DNA of 5,283 bases from Chloroflexota bacterium (GTDB lineage: Bacteria > Chloroflexota > UBA6077 > FW602-bin22 > JACQUS01). The notes under the pieces are model-generated. The model was not told where the DNA came from. It worked only from the letters and a program-made list of their open reading frames with translations, and did not search any database. Location of the stretch: contig JACQUS010000016.1 of assembly GCA_016210125.1 (NCBI GenBank), forward strand, positions 1 to 5,283. The letters are read 5' to 3'. Made by a program: the position numbers and the translations under genes. Shown one piece after another: positions 1 to 5,215 of this stretch; the first letter of the stretch is position 1, and each line of letters starts with the position of its first letter.

Positions 1-223
1 GGGCTTCGCGCCACCGGGCGAGGCGCGGCCCGACTGGCAAACTATCGTCGCGCTGGCCAAGGAGCTGGGCCACGAGTGGCGCTACGCTGGCCCGGCCGAC
101 GTCCTGCGCGAGCTGGCCGAGGCCGTGCCGCTCTACCGCGGGCTGGTGCCTGAGCGCCTGGGCGACAAGGGCCTCCAGTGGCCGTGGCCGCTCGCTGTCG
201 AGGCGCCGGTGAGAGCAGTATAG
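1..223 (+). CDS. nuoG: NADH-quinone oxidoreductase subunit G, C-terminal end (partial)
   Basis: The reading frame enters from the left edge (first whole codon at base 2) and gives 73 residues ending at a TAG stop at 221-223. NuoG is the large Fe-S subunit of the complex I peripheral arm and has a molybdopterin-oxidoreductase-like C-terminal part. The visible segment has the family's typical late motifs: A-R-P-D-W-Q at residues 8-13, an A-L-A-K-E-L-G helix, a P-A-D-V-L-R-E-L-A-E helix, a P-L-Y-R-G-L turn, and G-L-Q-W-P near residues 57-61. The protein ends only 12 residues after that motif, so no molybdopterin-dinucleotide-binding C-terminal domain follows, unlike formate dehydrogenases. Its position directly before nuoH supports nuoG over a stand-alone molybdoenzyme. 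The Fe-S domains lie outside the window. I am sure of the superfamily; NuoG rather than a paralogue is inferred from context. Confidence 0.85.
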   Translation, partial: GFAPPGEARPDWQTIVALAKELGHEWRYAGPADVLRELAEAVPLYRGLVPERLGDKGLQWPWPLAVEAPVRAV

Positions 224-364
224 GCGGCAGGCGGCGAATTGCTGTCTTGCCCCGCTAGCCACTGGCAAGGGTGGAGGCTCCACACCTCGCCCGGGGTGAT
301 CGTAGGCCGGCGTGTAGGGGCGCGGTTGCCGTTCCCAGCTCTGGGTGGATCGACGCGAGGGAGT

Positions 365-389
365 CCAGAGGGAGCTTCGCTCCCTCTGG
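365..389. repeat. Perfect 11-bp GC-rich hairpin
   Basis: CCAGAGGGAGC at 365-375 is exactly complementary to GCTCCCTCTGG at 379-389, around a three-base loop TTC. The stem is long and stable. No T-run follows (the next bases are GAACCTTTCG), so it is not a standard intrinsic terminator. It could be a REP-like dispersed palindrome, an mRNA processing or stability element separating nuoG from nuoH, or a weak attenuator. The pairing is read directly; the role is unknown. Confidence 0.8.
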
Positions 390-414
390 GAACCTTTCGC
401 GGGGTGGGGTGGGG
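388..414 (+). other. Possible G-quadruplex-forming G-tracts upstream of nuoH
   Basis: Three GGGG runs separated by single T bases lie at 401-404, 406-409 and 411-414, with a fourth GGG at 388-390 after a 10-base loop. This could fold as a G-quadruplex in the coding strand or the mRNA, about 27 nt before the nuoH ribosome binding site. The 388-389 bases also belong to the 3' arm of the neighbouring hairpin, so the two folds would compete. The runs are seen; the structure is inferred. Confidence 0.35.
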
Positions 415-451
415 CCAGCACCGCAAGCGGGTGCGTTCGTAGGAGAGGCGC

Positions 452-1621
452 ATGCTCCTTGAGCTTCTGCTGATCGCCAGCGTCAAGAGCGCCATCGCGC
501 TCTTGGTCGTCATCACCGCGGCGGCCTACACCGTCTGGCTGGAGCGCAAGCTGGTCGGCCGTATGCAGACGCGCATCGGGCCGAACCGTGTCGGCCCGTT
601 CGGCCTGCTCCAGCCGCTGGCCGATGCCATCAAGCTGTTCTTCAAGGAGACCTTCATCCCGCGCGAGGCGGACAAGGCGCTCTTCCTCATCGCGCCGGGC
701 ATCTCGCTGGTCGCCGCGCTGCTCACCATCGCCGTCCTGCCGTTCGGCGAGACGGTGACGGTGCTCGGTCGCGAGATCATGCTGTCGATCACCGACCTGA
801 ACATCGGCGTGCTCTACATCCTGGCCGTCAGCTCGCTCGGCGTGTACGGCATCGTGCTGGCCGGTTGGTCGTCGAACAACAAGTACTCGCTGCTCGGCGG
901 GCTGCGCTCCTCGGCACAGATGATCTCCTACGAGCTGGCGCTGGGGCTCTCGCTGGTCGGCGTGCTGATGCTGGCCGGCTCGGCCAGCCTGCGCGAGATC
1001 GCCAGCGCGCAGCAGGCCGTGCCGTTCGTCGTGCTCCAGCCGCTGGCCTTCGTGATCTACCTGATCGCCGCGTTTGCCGAGACGAACCGTGCGCCCTTCG
1101 ACCTGCCCGAGGCCGAGACCGAGCTGGTCGCCGGCTACCACACCGAGTACAGCGGCATGCGCTTCGCCACGTTCTTTCTGGCCGAGTATGCGAACCTCAT
1201 CACCGTGGCGATTCTCGCCAGCGTCCTCTTCCTGGGTGGCTGGCATCTGCCCGTCGTGGGCGTGGTGGGCAGCGGCTGGCTTGCCGTGGTGCTGGGCGTG
1301 CTCTGGCTCCTGCTCAAGGTGCTCGTGCTGCTCTTCTGCTTCATTTGGGTGCGGGCGACGTTGCCGCGCATCCGCTACGACCGGCTCATGCAGTTGGGCT
1401 GGAAGGGGCTGCTGCCGCTGGGGCTGCTCAACATCTTCGCCACCGGGCTGGGTGTCGAGCTGCTGGCACGCGGCTGGCCCGCGCCGCTGCTCGTCGCGGC
1501 GAACGTCGCCCTGACGTTGGCAGCGCTGGAGCTGCTGTTCCGCCTGGCCAGGCCGCTCGCGGCGCCTGCTGCGGCCGGCGCGCGCGCGGCGGCCGGCGCC
1601 GCGGCGCGGGGCGGCGAGTAA
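452..1621 (+). CDS. nuoH: NADH-quinone oxidoreductase subunit H, quinone-site membrane subunit
   Basis: NuoH (ND1/Nqo8 family) forms much of the quinone-binding chamber and joins the peripheral arm to the membrane arm of complex I. The product has 389 residues. Family signatures are clear: E-R-K-L-V-G-R-M-Q-T-R-I-G-P-N-R at 31-46, G-L-L-Q-P-L-A-D at 51-58, the S-Y-E-L-A-L-G segment at 159-165 with Glu161, and the acidic TM5-TM6 loop E-T-N-R-A-P-F-D-L-P-E-A-E-T-E-L at 210-225 with Glu220, Glu222 and Glu224, then G-Y-H-T-E-Y at 228-233. About eight canonical membrane segments are visible. An additional hydrophobic stretch at roughly 343-365 and an Ala/Gly tail at 369-389 make it longer than the 325-residue E. 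coli protein. The ATG at 452 is preceded by AGGAGAG at 441-447, good spacing. It is separated by long gaps from nuoG and nuoI, so it is the loosest-packed gene of the set. Confidence 0.97.
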   Translation: MLLELLLIASVKSAIALLVVITAAAYTVWLERKLVGRMQTRIGPNRVGPFGLLQPLADAIKLFFKETFIPREADKALFLIAPGISLVAALLTIAVLPFGETVTVLGREIMLSITDLNIGVLYILAVSSLGVYGIVLAGWSSNNKYSLLGGLRSSAQMISYELALGLSLVGVLMLAGSASLREIASAQQAVPFVVLQPLAFVIYLIAAFAETNRAPFDLPEAETELVAGYHTEYSGMRFATFFLAEYANLITVAILASVLFLGGWHLPVVGVVGSGWLAVVLGVLWLLLKVLVLLFCFIWVRATLPRIRYDRLMQLGWKGLLPLGLLNIFATGLGVELLARGWPAPLLVAANVALTLAALELLFRLARPLAAPAAAGARAAAGAAARGGE

Positions 1622-1654
1622 GCCGGGGCCGAACGCCGACGGATTCACGGAGCG

Positions 1655-1687
1655 ACACTTTGGCGCCTTGGCGAAGTGTGCTACACT
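1655..1687. repeat. Overlapping inverted repeats across the nuoI promoter candidate
   Basis: ACACTT (1655-1660) and AAGTGT (1674-1679) form a 6-bp inverted repeat with a 13-base spacer, and AGTGT (1675-1679) pairs with ACACT (1683-1687) over a 3-base spacer. The shared central arm gives three alternating half-sites that bracket the -35 and -10 candidate elements. Such a layout could be an operator for a dimeric regulator, but part of the symmetry comes from the -10 motif itself. No known regulator site is recognised. Confidence 0.4.
1660..1687 (+). promoter_or_regulatory. Candidate sigma-70-type promoter with extended -10, upstream of nuoI
   Basis: TTGGCG at 1660-1665 (four of six matches to TTGACA) is followed after 16 nt by TACACT at 1682-1687 (four of six matches to TATAAT), with TG at 1679-1680 giving an extended -10. 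Transcription would start near 1693-1695, leaving a leader of about 80 nt before the nuoI GTG. The 151-nt gap between nuoH and nuoI, in an operon whose next genes nearly touch, is what one expects if a promoter sits here. Motif match only; no transcript evidence. Confidence 0.5.
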
Positions 1688-1758
1688 AGCAGCGCCTGGG
1701 GGCCGGTGTACTGCGCCACGCTCCGGCTCAGCGAACGCCGAGCGCCGTGACCGAGCGC

Positions 1759-1765
1759 GAGGGAG
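1759..1765 (+). promoter_or_regulatory. Ribosome binding site that fixes the nuoI start
   Basis: GAGGGAG lies 7 nt before the GTG at 1773, an ideal spacing. The other in-frame GTG at 1767 is only 1 nt away, too close. An in-frame TTG at 1668 would add 35 residues rich in Arg, Gly and Ala that are unlike NuoI, and it lies inside the promoter candidate. This favours GTG 1773. Confidence 0.7.
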
Positions 1766-1772
1766 CGTGACC

Positions 1773-2219
1773 GTGCCGAGCGCGCTGATCGAAGAGGTGG
1801 AGGCCCTGGCCAAGGGACTGGGCACCACGTTCAAGCAGCTCTTCCGGCCTCCGGTGACCGAGCAGTACCCCGAGTACAAGCGGCCGGTCTACCCGCGCTT
1901 CCGCGGGCGGCACATCCTGCGGCGCTACGAGAACGGGCTCGAGCGCTGCGTCGGCTGCTCGCTCTGCGCCGCCATCTGCCCGGCGCGGGCGATCTACGTC
2001 GAGGCGGCCGAGAACACCGAGGCGGACCGGCGCTCGCCCGGCGAGCGCTATGCCGAGCGCTATGAGATCAACATGATCCGCTGCATCTACTGCGGCATGT
2101 GCGAGGAAGCATGCCCCACCGAGGCGATCGTCCTTCGCCACGAGTATGAGTTCTCCGCGCCGGTGCGGGAGGACTTCATCTACACGAAGGAGCGGCTGCT
2201 GGAGCCTCTGCCGTCGTAA
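1773..2219 (+). CDS. nuoI: NADH-quinone oxidoreductase subunit I, 2x[4Fe-4S] ferredoxin-like subunit
   Basis: NuoI carries the two tetranuclear clusters (N6a and N6b) that pass electrons along the peripheral arm towards cluster N2 and quinone. From the GTG start the protein has 148 residues. The first cluster motif is C-V-G-C-S-L-C-A-A-I-C-P with Cys at 59, 62, 65 and 69; the second is C-I-Y-C-G-M-C-E-E-A-C-P with Cys at 104, 107, 110 and 114. Each motif's fourth Cys contributes to the other cluster, as in 8Fe ferredoxins. The N-terminal amphipathic helix (about 4-22), which lies on the membrane in known structures, and the R-F-R-G-R-H segment before the first motif are present. The end, F-I-Y-T-K-E-R-L-L, matches the family, but the protein stops soon after and lacks the roughly 35-residue tail of E. 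coli NuoI. Its stop codon overlaps the nuoJ ATG (TAATG at 2217-2221). Confidence 0.95.
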   Translation: MPSALIEEVEALAKGLGTTFKQLFRPPVTEQYPEYKRPVYPRFRGRHILRRYENGLERCVGCSLCAAICPARAIYVEAAENTEADRRSPGERYAERYEINMIRCIYCGMCEEACPTEAIVLRHEYEFSAPVREDFIYTKERLLEPLPS

Positions 2220-2710
2220 TGGAAGCTGCGCTTTTCTGGCCGCTAGCGCTGGTAGCCATCGTCGCCGCGGTGGCCGTCATAGCGGCCCGCAACGCGGTCT
2301 ACAGCGCTCTATTCATGGTTGTGGTGCTCTTCTGCCTCGCCCTGCTCTACCTGTCGCTCGGCGCGGAGTTCCTGGCCGCGGTGCAGATCATCATCTACGC
2401 CGGGGCGATCATGGTGCTCTTCCTGTTCGTCATCACGCTGCTCAATCCGCAGGCGCTGCCGGAGCAGGAGCACCTGCCCGGACAGCGCTGGCTCGGTCTT
2501 CCGCTGCTGGGGCTGCTCGTGCTGGCGCTAGTCGCCGTCGTGGCCAGCGCTGCCTGGCGGCCCTTGCCGCCGAGCACCCTGCCGGCGAACAACATCGTCG
2601 CCGTCGGCCAGGCCATCTTTCGCAGCTACCTCTTCCCATTCGAGATCACCTCGCTCCTGCTGCTCGTGGCGATCGTCGGCGCGGTCGTCCTCGCGCAGCG
2701 GCGCGCCTAA
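2219..2710 (+). CDS. nuoJ: NADH-quinone oxidoreductase subunit J, membrane subunit
   Basis: NuoJ (ND6/Nqo10 family) sits between NuoH and the pump subunits and takes part in the conformational coupling of quinone reduction to proton transfer. The 163-residue product shows about five hydrophobic segments (near 6-23, 27-47, 52-75, 91-112 and 142-160). The third has the conserved A-E-F-L-A-A-V-Q-I-I-I-Y-A-G-A-I-M-V-L-F core (49-68), where the helix distortion (pi-bulge) around Tyr60 and Gly62 is described in known complexes. The N-terminal N-A-V-Y-S-A-L motif at 25-31 is also typical. The hydrophilic loop at 76-90 lies between the third and fourth segments. The start overlaps the nuoI stop, and only a distant GGAG (2201-2204) precedes it, so translation is probably coupled to nuoI. 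Confidence 0.96.
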   Translation: MEAALFWPLALVAIVAAVAVIAARNAVYSALFMVVVLFCLALLYLSLGAEFLAAVQIIIYAGAIMVLFLFVITLLNPQALPEQEHLPGQRWLGLPLLGLLVLALVAVVASAAWRPLPPSTLPANNIVAVGQAIFRSYLFPFEITSLLLLVAIVGAVVLAQRRA

Positions 2711-2720
2711 GGTACACGCG

Positions 2721-3020
2721 ATGCCGCTCGAGGCCTACATCGCGCTGAGCGCCGTGCTCTTCGCCACCGGTGCGGCCGGCGTCCTGCTGCGGCGCAACCC
2801 GCTGGTCATGTTTATGGCCGTCGAGCTGATGCTCAACGCCGCCAACCTGGCCTTCACCGCCTTCGCGCGGGCGCGCAACGCGCTCGACGGCCAAATCTTC
2901 GCCTTGTTCGTCGTCGCCGTCGCCGCGGCCGAGGTCGTCGTCGGGCTTGCGATCATCGTCGCCATCTTCCGCCGCCGCGCCTCGATCGACGTGGACGAGA
3001 TCAGCACGCTGAGGGGCTAG
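2721..3020 (+). CDS. nuoK: NADH-quinone oxidoreductase subunit K, membrane subunit
   Basis: NuoK (ND4L/Nqo11, MrpC-like) is a three-helix subunit linking NuoJ to the antiporter-like pumps. The product has 99 residues, close to the usual 100, with membrane segments near 4-22, 28-49 and 57-83. Both family-defining membrane carboxylates are present: Glu35 in M-A-V-E-L-M-L-N-A and Glu71 in A-A-A-E-V-V-V-G-L, matching E. coli Glu36 and Glu72, which form part of the central hydrophilic axis. The C-terminal tail after residue 83 is basic and then acidic. AAGG at 2709-2712, overlapping the nuoJ stop, lies 8 nt before the ATG and serves as ribosome binding site. Gaps of 10 nt before and 3 nt after place it in the compact nuoI-L block. 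Confidence 0.97.
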   Translation: MPLEAYIALSAVLFATGAAGVLLRRNPLVMFMAVELMLNAANLAFTAFARARNALDGQIFALFVVAVAAAEVVVGLAIIVAIFRRRASIDVDEISTLRG

Positions 3021-3023
3021 GCG

Positions 3024-4916
3024 ATGGAGCGAACGGCCCCGGACTACGCCGCGCTGGTCCTGCTGCTGCCAGCGCTGGGCTTCCTGGCCAGCGCGCTGCT
3101 CGGGCGCTGGCTGCCGCGGGCCGTGGTGGCGCTCGTGGCCTGCGGCGCGATCGGCGTGGCCTTCGTGGCCGGCCTGAGCGTCACGATGCAAATGGCAGCG
3201 CTGCCGGCGGCCGAGCGCGCGCAGCGGCTCGTACTGTGGCCGTGGATCTTCGCCGGCGACTTTCGTGTCAGCCTCGGCTTCCTGCTCGACCCGCTCTCGC
3301 TGTTCATGGTGCTGGTCGTGACCGGCGTGGGCTTCCTCATCCACGTCTACGCCGTCGGCTATATGCACGGCGACCCCGGCTTCGGCCGCTTCTTCGCCTA
3401 TATGAACCTCTTCGTGCTGGCCATGCTCGTCCTCGTGCTGGCCGACAACGTGCTCTTGCTGATGGTCGGCTGGGGCGGCGTCGGCCTCTGCTCGTACCTG
3501 CTCATCGCCTTCTGGTTCGAGCGCCCCGAGGCCGCCGACGCCGGCCTCAAGGCCTTCGTCGTCAACGCCATCGGCGACGTCGGCCTGATGCTGGCGGCGC
3601 TGCTGCTCTACGGGCGCATCGGCGCGCTCGACTACGCTACCGTGCTGTCCCAGGCGCCCCAGGCCCTCGACCAGCGAGCGGCGACGCTGGTGGCGCTCTT
3701 CCTGCTCGTCGCCGCAGTGGCCAAGTCGGCGCAGCTCCCCCTGCACGTCTGGCTGCCGGATGCGATGGCCGGCCCTACGCCGGTCAGCGCGCTCATCCAT
3801 GCGGCGACCATGGTCACGGCCGGCGTCTATCTGATCGTCCGCCTGCACCCGCTGTTCGTGCTCGCGCCCGAGGTGCTGGCGCTCGCGGCGACGCTCGGCG
3901 CGCTGACGGCGTTCTTCGCTGCGACGCTCGGCCTGGTGCAGACGAACATCAAGCGCGTCATGGCGTACTCGACCGTCAGCCAGCTCGGCTATATGTTCCT
4001 GGCAGTTGGCCTGGCGAGCTTCAGCGCCGGCATGTTCCACCTCATGACCCACGCCTTCTACAAGGCGCTGCTCTTCCTCGCCGGCGGAGCCGTCATCCAC
4101 GCCCTTGGCGGCGAGGAGGACCTGCGCAAGATGGGCGGGCTGCGGCAGCGCCTGCCGGTGACCTACTGGTCGTTCCTGGTGGGGACCATCGCCCTGAGCG
4201 GCGTGCTGCCGTTCTCCGGCTTCTTCAGCAAGGAGGAGATCCTGTCCGCGGCGCTGGCCGGCCCGCGCGCCAACCCGCTGCTGGGTCTGCTGGCCCTGGC
4301 GACGGCCGGCGTCACCGCGGCCTACATCTTCCGTGCGCTGCTCATGGCCTTCCATCGCCCGCCGGATGAGCCGGAGCACGCGCGCCATGCGCACGAGGCC
4401 CCGCCGGTGATGGCCCTGCCGACGCTGGCCCTGGTGGCGCTGGCGGCGCTCGGCGGGCTCGTTCAGGTACCGGGCGTGAGCCACGCCGTCGAGGGTTGGC
4501 TGGAGCCGGTCTTCGCCAAGGCACACGCCGACGTCGTGCCGCCGTTCTCGCCGTGGGTGACTGCGCTGTCGTGGCTAGTAGCCCTGGCCGGCCTGGCCGT
4601 GGCCTGGCGCGTGTACGCGCCGCCGGCCAAAGAGGCGCCGCGCGTGCCCAGCGGGCTTTACCGCCTGCTAGCGAACGGCTACTACGTCGAAGCGCTGTAC
4701 AGCGCCGTCTTCGTCCGGCCGTTTCGCGCCCTGGCGCGCGGCCTCGGCGAGCGGGTCGACCGCGGCGTCGTCGACGCGACGCTCGACGGCATCGGCCAGC
4801 GGCTGGCCGACCTGAGCCGCGGCCTGCGCTGGGTGCAGAGCGGCTACGCACGGAGCTACGCGCTGGCCATGCTGCTCGGCACGGTGGTGCTGCTGTGGTA
4901 CCTGCTGTGGAAGTAG
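3024..4916 (+). CDS. nuoL: NADH-quinone oxidoreductase subunit L, antiporter-like proton pump with two substituted channel residues
   Basis: NuoL (ND5/Nqo12, MrpA-related) is the distal pump subunit with a long lateral helix along the membrane arm. The product has 630 residues, near the E. coli 613. Recognisable parts are F-L-L-D-P-L-S-L-F at 86-94, the TM5 segment at 146-164, the TM6 segment with Asp185, A-K-S-A-Q-L-P-L-H-V-W-L-P-D-A-M at 233-248 with Lys234, A-L-I-H-A-A-T-M at 256-263 with His259, the His339/His343/Lys347 group, and S-G-F-F-S-K-E-E-I at 398-406 with Lys403. The C-terminal region (about 545-610) fits the lateral helix, and 611-628 is the final membrane anchor. Oddly, TM5 reads G-W-G-G-V-G-L where the usual motif is G-W-E-G-V-G-L (Gly151 for Glu), and TM6 reads N-A-I-G-D instead of N-R-I-G-D (Ala182 for Arg). 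The frame is otherwise intact. GAGGGG at 3011-3016 is 7 nt before the ATG. Confidence 0.97.
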   Translation: MERTAPDYAALVLLLPALGFLASALLGRWLPRAVVALVACGAIGVAFVAGLSVTMQMAALPAAERAQRLVLWPWIFAGDFRVSLGFLLDPLSLFMVLVVTGVGFLIHVYAVGYMHGDPGFGRFFAYMNLFVLAMLVLVLADNVLLLMVGWGGVGLCSYLLIAFWFERPEAADAGLKAFVVNAIGDVGLMLAALLLYGRIGALDYATVLSQAPQALDQRAATLVALFLLVAAVAKSAQLPLHVWLPDAMAGPTPVSALIHAATMVTAGVYLIVRLHPLFVLAPEVLALAATLGALTAFFAATLGLVQTNIKRVMAYSTVSQLGYMFLAVGLASFSAGMFHLMTHAFYKALLFLAGGAVIHALGGEEDLRKMGGLRQRLPVTYWSFLVGTIALSGVLPFSGFFSKEEILSAALAGPRANPLLGLLALATAGVTAAYIFRALLMAFHRPPDEPEHARHAHEAPPVMALPTLALVALAALGGLVQVPGVSHAVEGWLEPVFAKAHADVVPPFSPWVTALSWLVALAGLAVAWRVYAPPAKEAPRVPSGLYRLLANGYYVEALYSAVFVRPFRALARGLGERVDRGVVDATLDGIGQRLADLSRGLRWVQSGYARSYALAMLLGTVVLLWYLLWK

Positions 4917-4921
4917 ATCGG

Positions 4922-4947
4922 CGTCGCCTGGGACGCGACGGCGTTTT
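4922..4947 (+). terminator. Weak terminator-like hairpin after nuoL
   Basis: CGTCGC (4922-4927) pairs exactly with GCGACG (4935-4940) around the seven-base loop CTGGGAC, followed by GCG and then TTTT at 4944-4947. It begins six bases after the nuoL stop. The stem is short and the T-run has only four bases, so it is more likely a partial attenuator or an mRNA 3'-end protector than a full terminator, since nuoM must still be expressed. Confidence 0.35.
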
Positions 4948-4954
4948 GAAGGAG
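4948..4954 (+). promoter_or_regulatory. Shine-Dalgarno-like sequence with no start codon in range
   Basis: GAAGGAG is the best ribosome-binding match near the nuoL-hicB junction, yet no ATG, GTG or TTG follows at 5-12 nt; the next start, hicB ATG 4990, is 35 nt away. It may be the leftover ribosome binding site of an earlier nuoL-nuoM junction, or chance. Confidence 0.4.
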
Positions 4955-4955
4955 A

Positions 4956-4970
4956 CCGGCCTCAAGCCGG
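4956..4970. repeat. Small hairpin between nuoL and hicB
   Basis: CCGGC (4956-4960) pairs with GCCGG (4966-4970) around the loop CTCAA. It directly follows the unused GAAGGAG and could occlude it in mRNA. It is short and may have no role. Confidence 0.4.
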
Positions 4971-4989
4971 ACGGATTCCGGGGGCTCTT

Positions 4990-5211
4990 ATGAGGCATTA
5001 CACGGTGGTGCTCATCCCCGACCCCGAGGAGGGCGGCTACGCCGTCCACGTGCCGGCGCTGCCGGGTTGCCACACACAGGGCGAGACGATCGAAGAGGCG
5101 CTAGCAAACGCAAAGGAGGCTATTGCCCTCTATCTAGAGGAGCTCGATGAAAGCGGGGAGCCCGTCCCCGAGGAAGCGACTCCGGCGATGCTAGCGGTGG
5201 TAGCGGTGTGA
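4990..5211 (+). CDS. HicB-family small protein (orphan antitoxin-like), inserted between nuoL and nuoM
   Basis: The 73-residue product is a typical short HicB-family (UPF0150-like) protein: a beta strand Y-T-V-V-L-I-P-D (4-11), E-E-G-G-Y-A-V-H-V-P-A-L-P-G-C (13-27), a T-Q-G-E-T-I-E-E-A-L loop and helix (29-38), then an acidic helix A-K-E-A-I-A-L-Y-L-E-E-L (41-52). This is the partial RNase-H-like fold with which HicB antitoxins bind HicA toxin. It ends with a hydrophobic tail (66-73) and has no room for the C-terminal helix-turn-helix or ribbon-helix-helix DNA-binding domain of longer HicB proteins. No HicA-like gene lies beside it: nuoL is 73 nt upstream and nuoM starts 4 nt after the stop. 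Codons around 5100-5160 (CTA, GCA, AAC, ATT, TAT, GAA) are less GC-rich than in the nuo genes, suggesting a different origin. Only a weak GGGGG (4980-4984) precedes the ATG. The true function is unknown; it may be an antitoxin for a distant HicA. Confidence 0.85.
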   Translation: MRHYTVVLIPDPEEGGYAVHVPALPGCHTQGETIEEALANAKEAIALYLEELDESGEPVPEEATPAMLAVVAV

Positions 5212-5215
5212 GGCG

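Larger units (their letters stand above)
224..451. other. Non-coding nuoG-nuoH spacer with several inverted repeats
   Basis: This 228-nt stretch between two genes of one operon holds no convincing coding sequence. It contains a CTTGCC (246-251) / GGCAAG (264-269) inverted repeat, a GTGGA (271-275) / TCCAC (279-283) mini-hairpin, the strong 365-389 hairpin, a G-run cluster at 401-414, and GCACC (418-422) / GGTGC (430-434) just before the nuoH ribosome binding site AGGAGAG (441-447). I see no clear -35/-10 pair. The density of palindromes resembles a decayed dispersed intergenic repeat, or a structured leader; the sequence alone does not decide between them. Confidence 0.6.

Noticed and set aside
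365..400. 365-389 hairpin as intrinsic terminator of nuoG
   Set aside because: No U-run follows; downstream bases are GAACCTTTCG and then G-rich.
239..462. Short open frames in the nuoG-nuoH spacer
   Set aside because: Low-complexity translations crossing hairpins, no ribosome binding site and no recognisable motif.
1668..1772. Upstream TTG start giving NuoI 35 more residues
   Set aside because: The extension is unlike NuoI, begins within the promoter candidate, and a well-spaced GAGGGAG supports GTG 1773.
1741..1784. Imperfect direct repeat around the nuoI start (AGCGCCGTGACCG-AGCGCG and AGCG-TGACCGTGCCGAGCGCG)
   Set aside because: Short, gapped and GC-rich; may be chance or a small duplication, with no clear consequence beyond an out-of-frame GTG.
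3236..4369. Long + strand open frame in another frame inside nuoL
   Set aside because: Arg/Ala-rich composition typical of a GC-rich shadow; no ribosome binding site, no family motifs.
2646..4526. A very long antisense open frame across nuoK and nuoL
   Set aside because: It mirrors real genes in a high-GC region; its product is a run of Arg, Gln, Glu, Gly and His without recognisable domains, while the + strand has clear family proteins.
4990..5215. Complete hicAB toxin-antitoxin locus
   Set aside because: Only the HicB-like protein is present; there is no space or frame for HicA on either side within the window.
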